Assembly: GCF_001647285.1 (NCBI RefSeq)
Contig: NZ_LRML01000003.1
Coordinates: forward strand, 372,001-436,000
Length of the DNA: 64,000 nt
Reading direction: 5' to 3'
Source of the DNA: Rufibacter roseus
GTDB taxonomy: Bacteria; Bacteroidota; Bacteroidia; Cytophagales; Hymenobacteraceae
Shown here: positions 63,510 through 64,000 of the stretch, in pieces
How the letters are laid out: each line of letters opens with the position of its first letter
Position numbering within the stretch: the stretch's first letter is position 1
The notes under the pieces: model-generated
Seen by the model: only the letters and a program-made list of their open reading frames with translations
What the model was told of the DNA's origin: nothing
The model's database searches: none
Made by a program: the position numbers and the translations under genes

Positions 63510-64000
63510 CTACTGTTCTTTTTCTACCTGCATGTAGTTCAGCTCTACCGGAGTATTCCGTCCGAAGATCTTCACCATTACATTTAATTTCCGACGCTCT
63601 TCAAATACTTCCTCTACAGTTCCAGAGAATCCATTGAAAGGCCCGTCCATCACTTTTACTGTCTCACCTACTATGAATGGCGTTTCCAGTGTTTCAACCT
63701 CTTCGGCAGTTTCATCTACTTTACCGAGGATCCTGTTCACCTCGCTCATTCTCAATGGAACAGGCTTGGTTGAGGTATTTCCAGAACCAGCTCCTAAAAA
63801 ACCGATTACTCCTGGAGTACTGGTAATCAAGTGCTCCACTTCACCATTTGAGATATCAGCAAACACCAACACGTAGCCCGGAAAAAAGCTGCGTTCTCTC
63901 ACGCGTTTTTTTCCGTTGCGCATTTCATATACTTTTTCTGACGGTATTAGCACCTGCGGCACCATTTCCGTAAGATTATGACGAGCTACTTCGTTTTCTA
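63510..64000 (-). CDS. nusG: Transcription antitermination factor NusG (5' end cut by window)
   Basis: The frame runs off the right edge: reading back from the Met at 63965, the codons continue as ENEVARHNLTE without a stop, so that Met is internal. The visible 163 residues hold most of the NGN domain (KRVRERSFFPGYVLVFADIS, then HLITSTPGVIGFLG) and the C-terminal KOW domain (ETVKVMDGPFNGFSGTVEEV). NusG couples RNA polymerase to the ribosome through S10 and supports elongation. secE would be expected next, outside the window. Confidence 0.96.
   Translation of the reverse strand, partial: ENEVARHNLTEMVPQVLIPSEKVYEMRNGKKRVRERSFFPGYVLVFADISNGEVEHLITSTPGVIGFLGAGSGNTSTKPVPLRMSEVNRILGKVDETAEEVETLETPFIVGETVKVMDGPFNGFSGTVEEVFEERRKLNVMVKIFGRNTPVELNYMQVEKEQ

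Overview
The window looks like chromosomal DNA of a Bacteroidota member, most likely order Cytophagales and probably family Hymenobacteraceae (Rufibacter/Pontibacter-like). This rests on protein content (long-form SecA, Bacteroidota-type HscA, DUF3467 next to rpoC, carA-eno-divIC after the alpha operon), on promoter boxes of the Bacteroidota type (TAnnTTTG, best seen before rpsL) and on few Shine-Dalgarno sequences. The genus is an inference. No tRNA, rRNA, CRISPR array, prophage or insertion sequence was seen.

Left half (1-31.5 kb), mixed housekeeping genes, mostly minus strand: an ECF sigma factor with a doubtful start, a DUF4442 hotdog protein, an ALDH7-type aldehyde dehydrogenase, a periplasmic HtrA/Do protease next to a small heat-shock protein, an M20 amidohydrolase, a tightly coupled secA-deoC-SPOR lipoprotein run, and a three-gene sugar cluster (glycosyltransferase, UDP-galactopyranose mutase, and a GH1-like/RmlD-like fusion protein). 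Then come a GNAT acetyltransferase, dapF, an RlmI-type methyltransferase, a Ppx/GppA phosphatase, a large secreted TPR-like protein, a DUF4139 protein, an Ldh-family oxidoreductase, an AT-rich orphan gene, a CPBP-type membrane protein and hscA.

Right half (31.5-64 kb): one co-directional minus-strand block. In transcription order it reads nusG (cut by the window end), rplK, rplA, rplJ, rplL, rpoB, rpoC, a DUF3467 gene, rpsL, rpsG, fusA, rpsJ; then, after a terminator and a 433-bp gap, rplC, rplD, rplW, rplB, rpsS, rplV, rpsC, rplP, rpmC, rpsQ, rplN, rplX, rplE, rpsN, rpsH, rplF, rplR, rpsE, rpmD, rplO, secY, map, infA, rpmJ, rpsM, rpsK, rpsD, rpoA, rplQ; then carA, eno and divIC. It supplies RNA polymerase, translation factors, about half of the ribosomal proteins and the Sec translocon channel; secA, the motor of that channel, lies in the left half.

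The most unusual content is non-coding. (1) A family of roughly 40-bp nested palindromes (idealised as CTGTTTT-n-GGCCTG, T-run, A-run, CAGGCC-n-AAAACAG) occurs at about 17 places, mostly within 1-60 bases after a stop codon, and apparently in frame inside two genes. (2) A 229-bp nested inverted repeat at 21264-21492 has about 40-bp outer arms enclosing four small GGATT-n3-AATCC palindromes in mirror order. (3) A 35-bp AT-rich repeat lies directly before two start codons. (4) Several operon junctions carry hairpins that could set relative expression: rplL/rpoB, rpoB/rpoC, rpsJ/rplC and eno/divIC.
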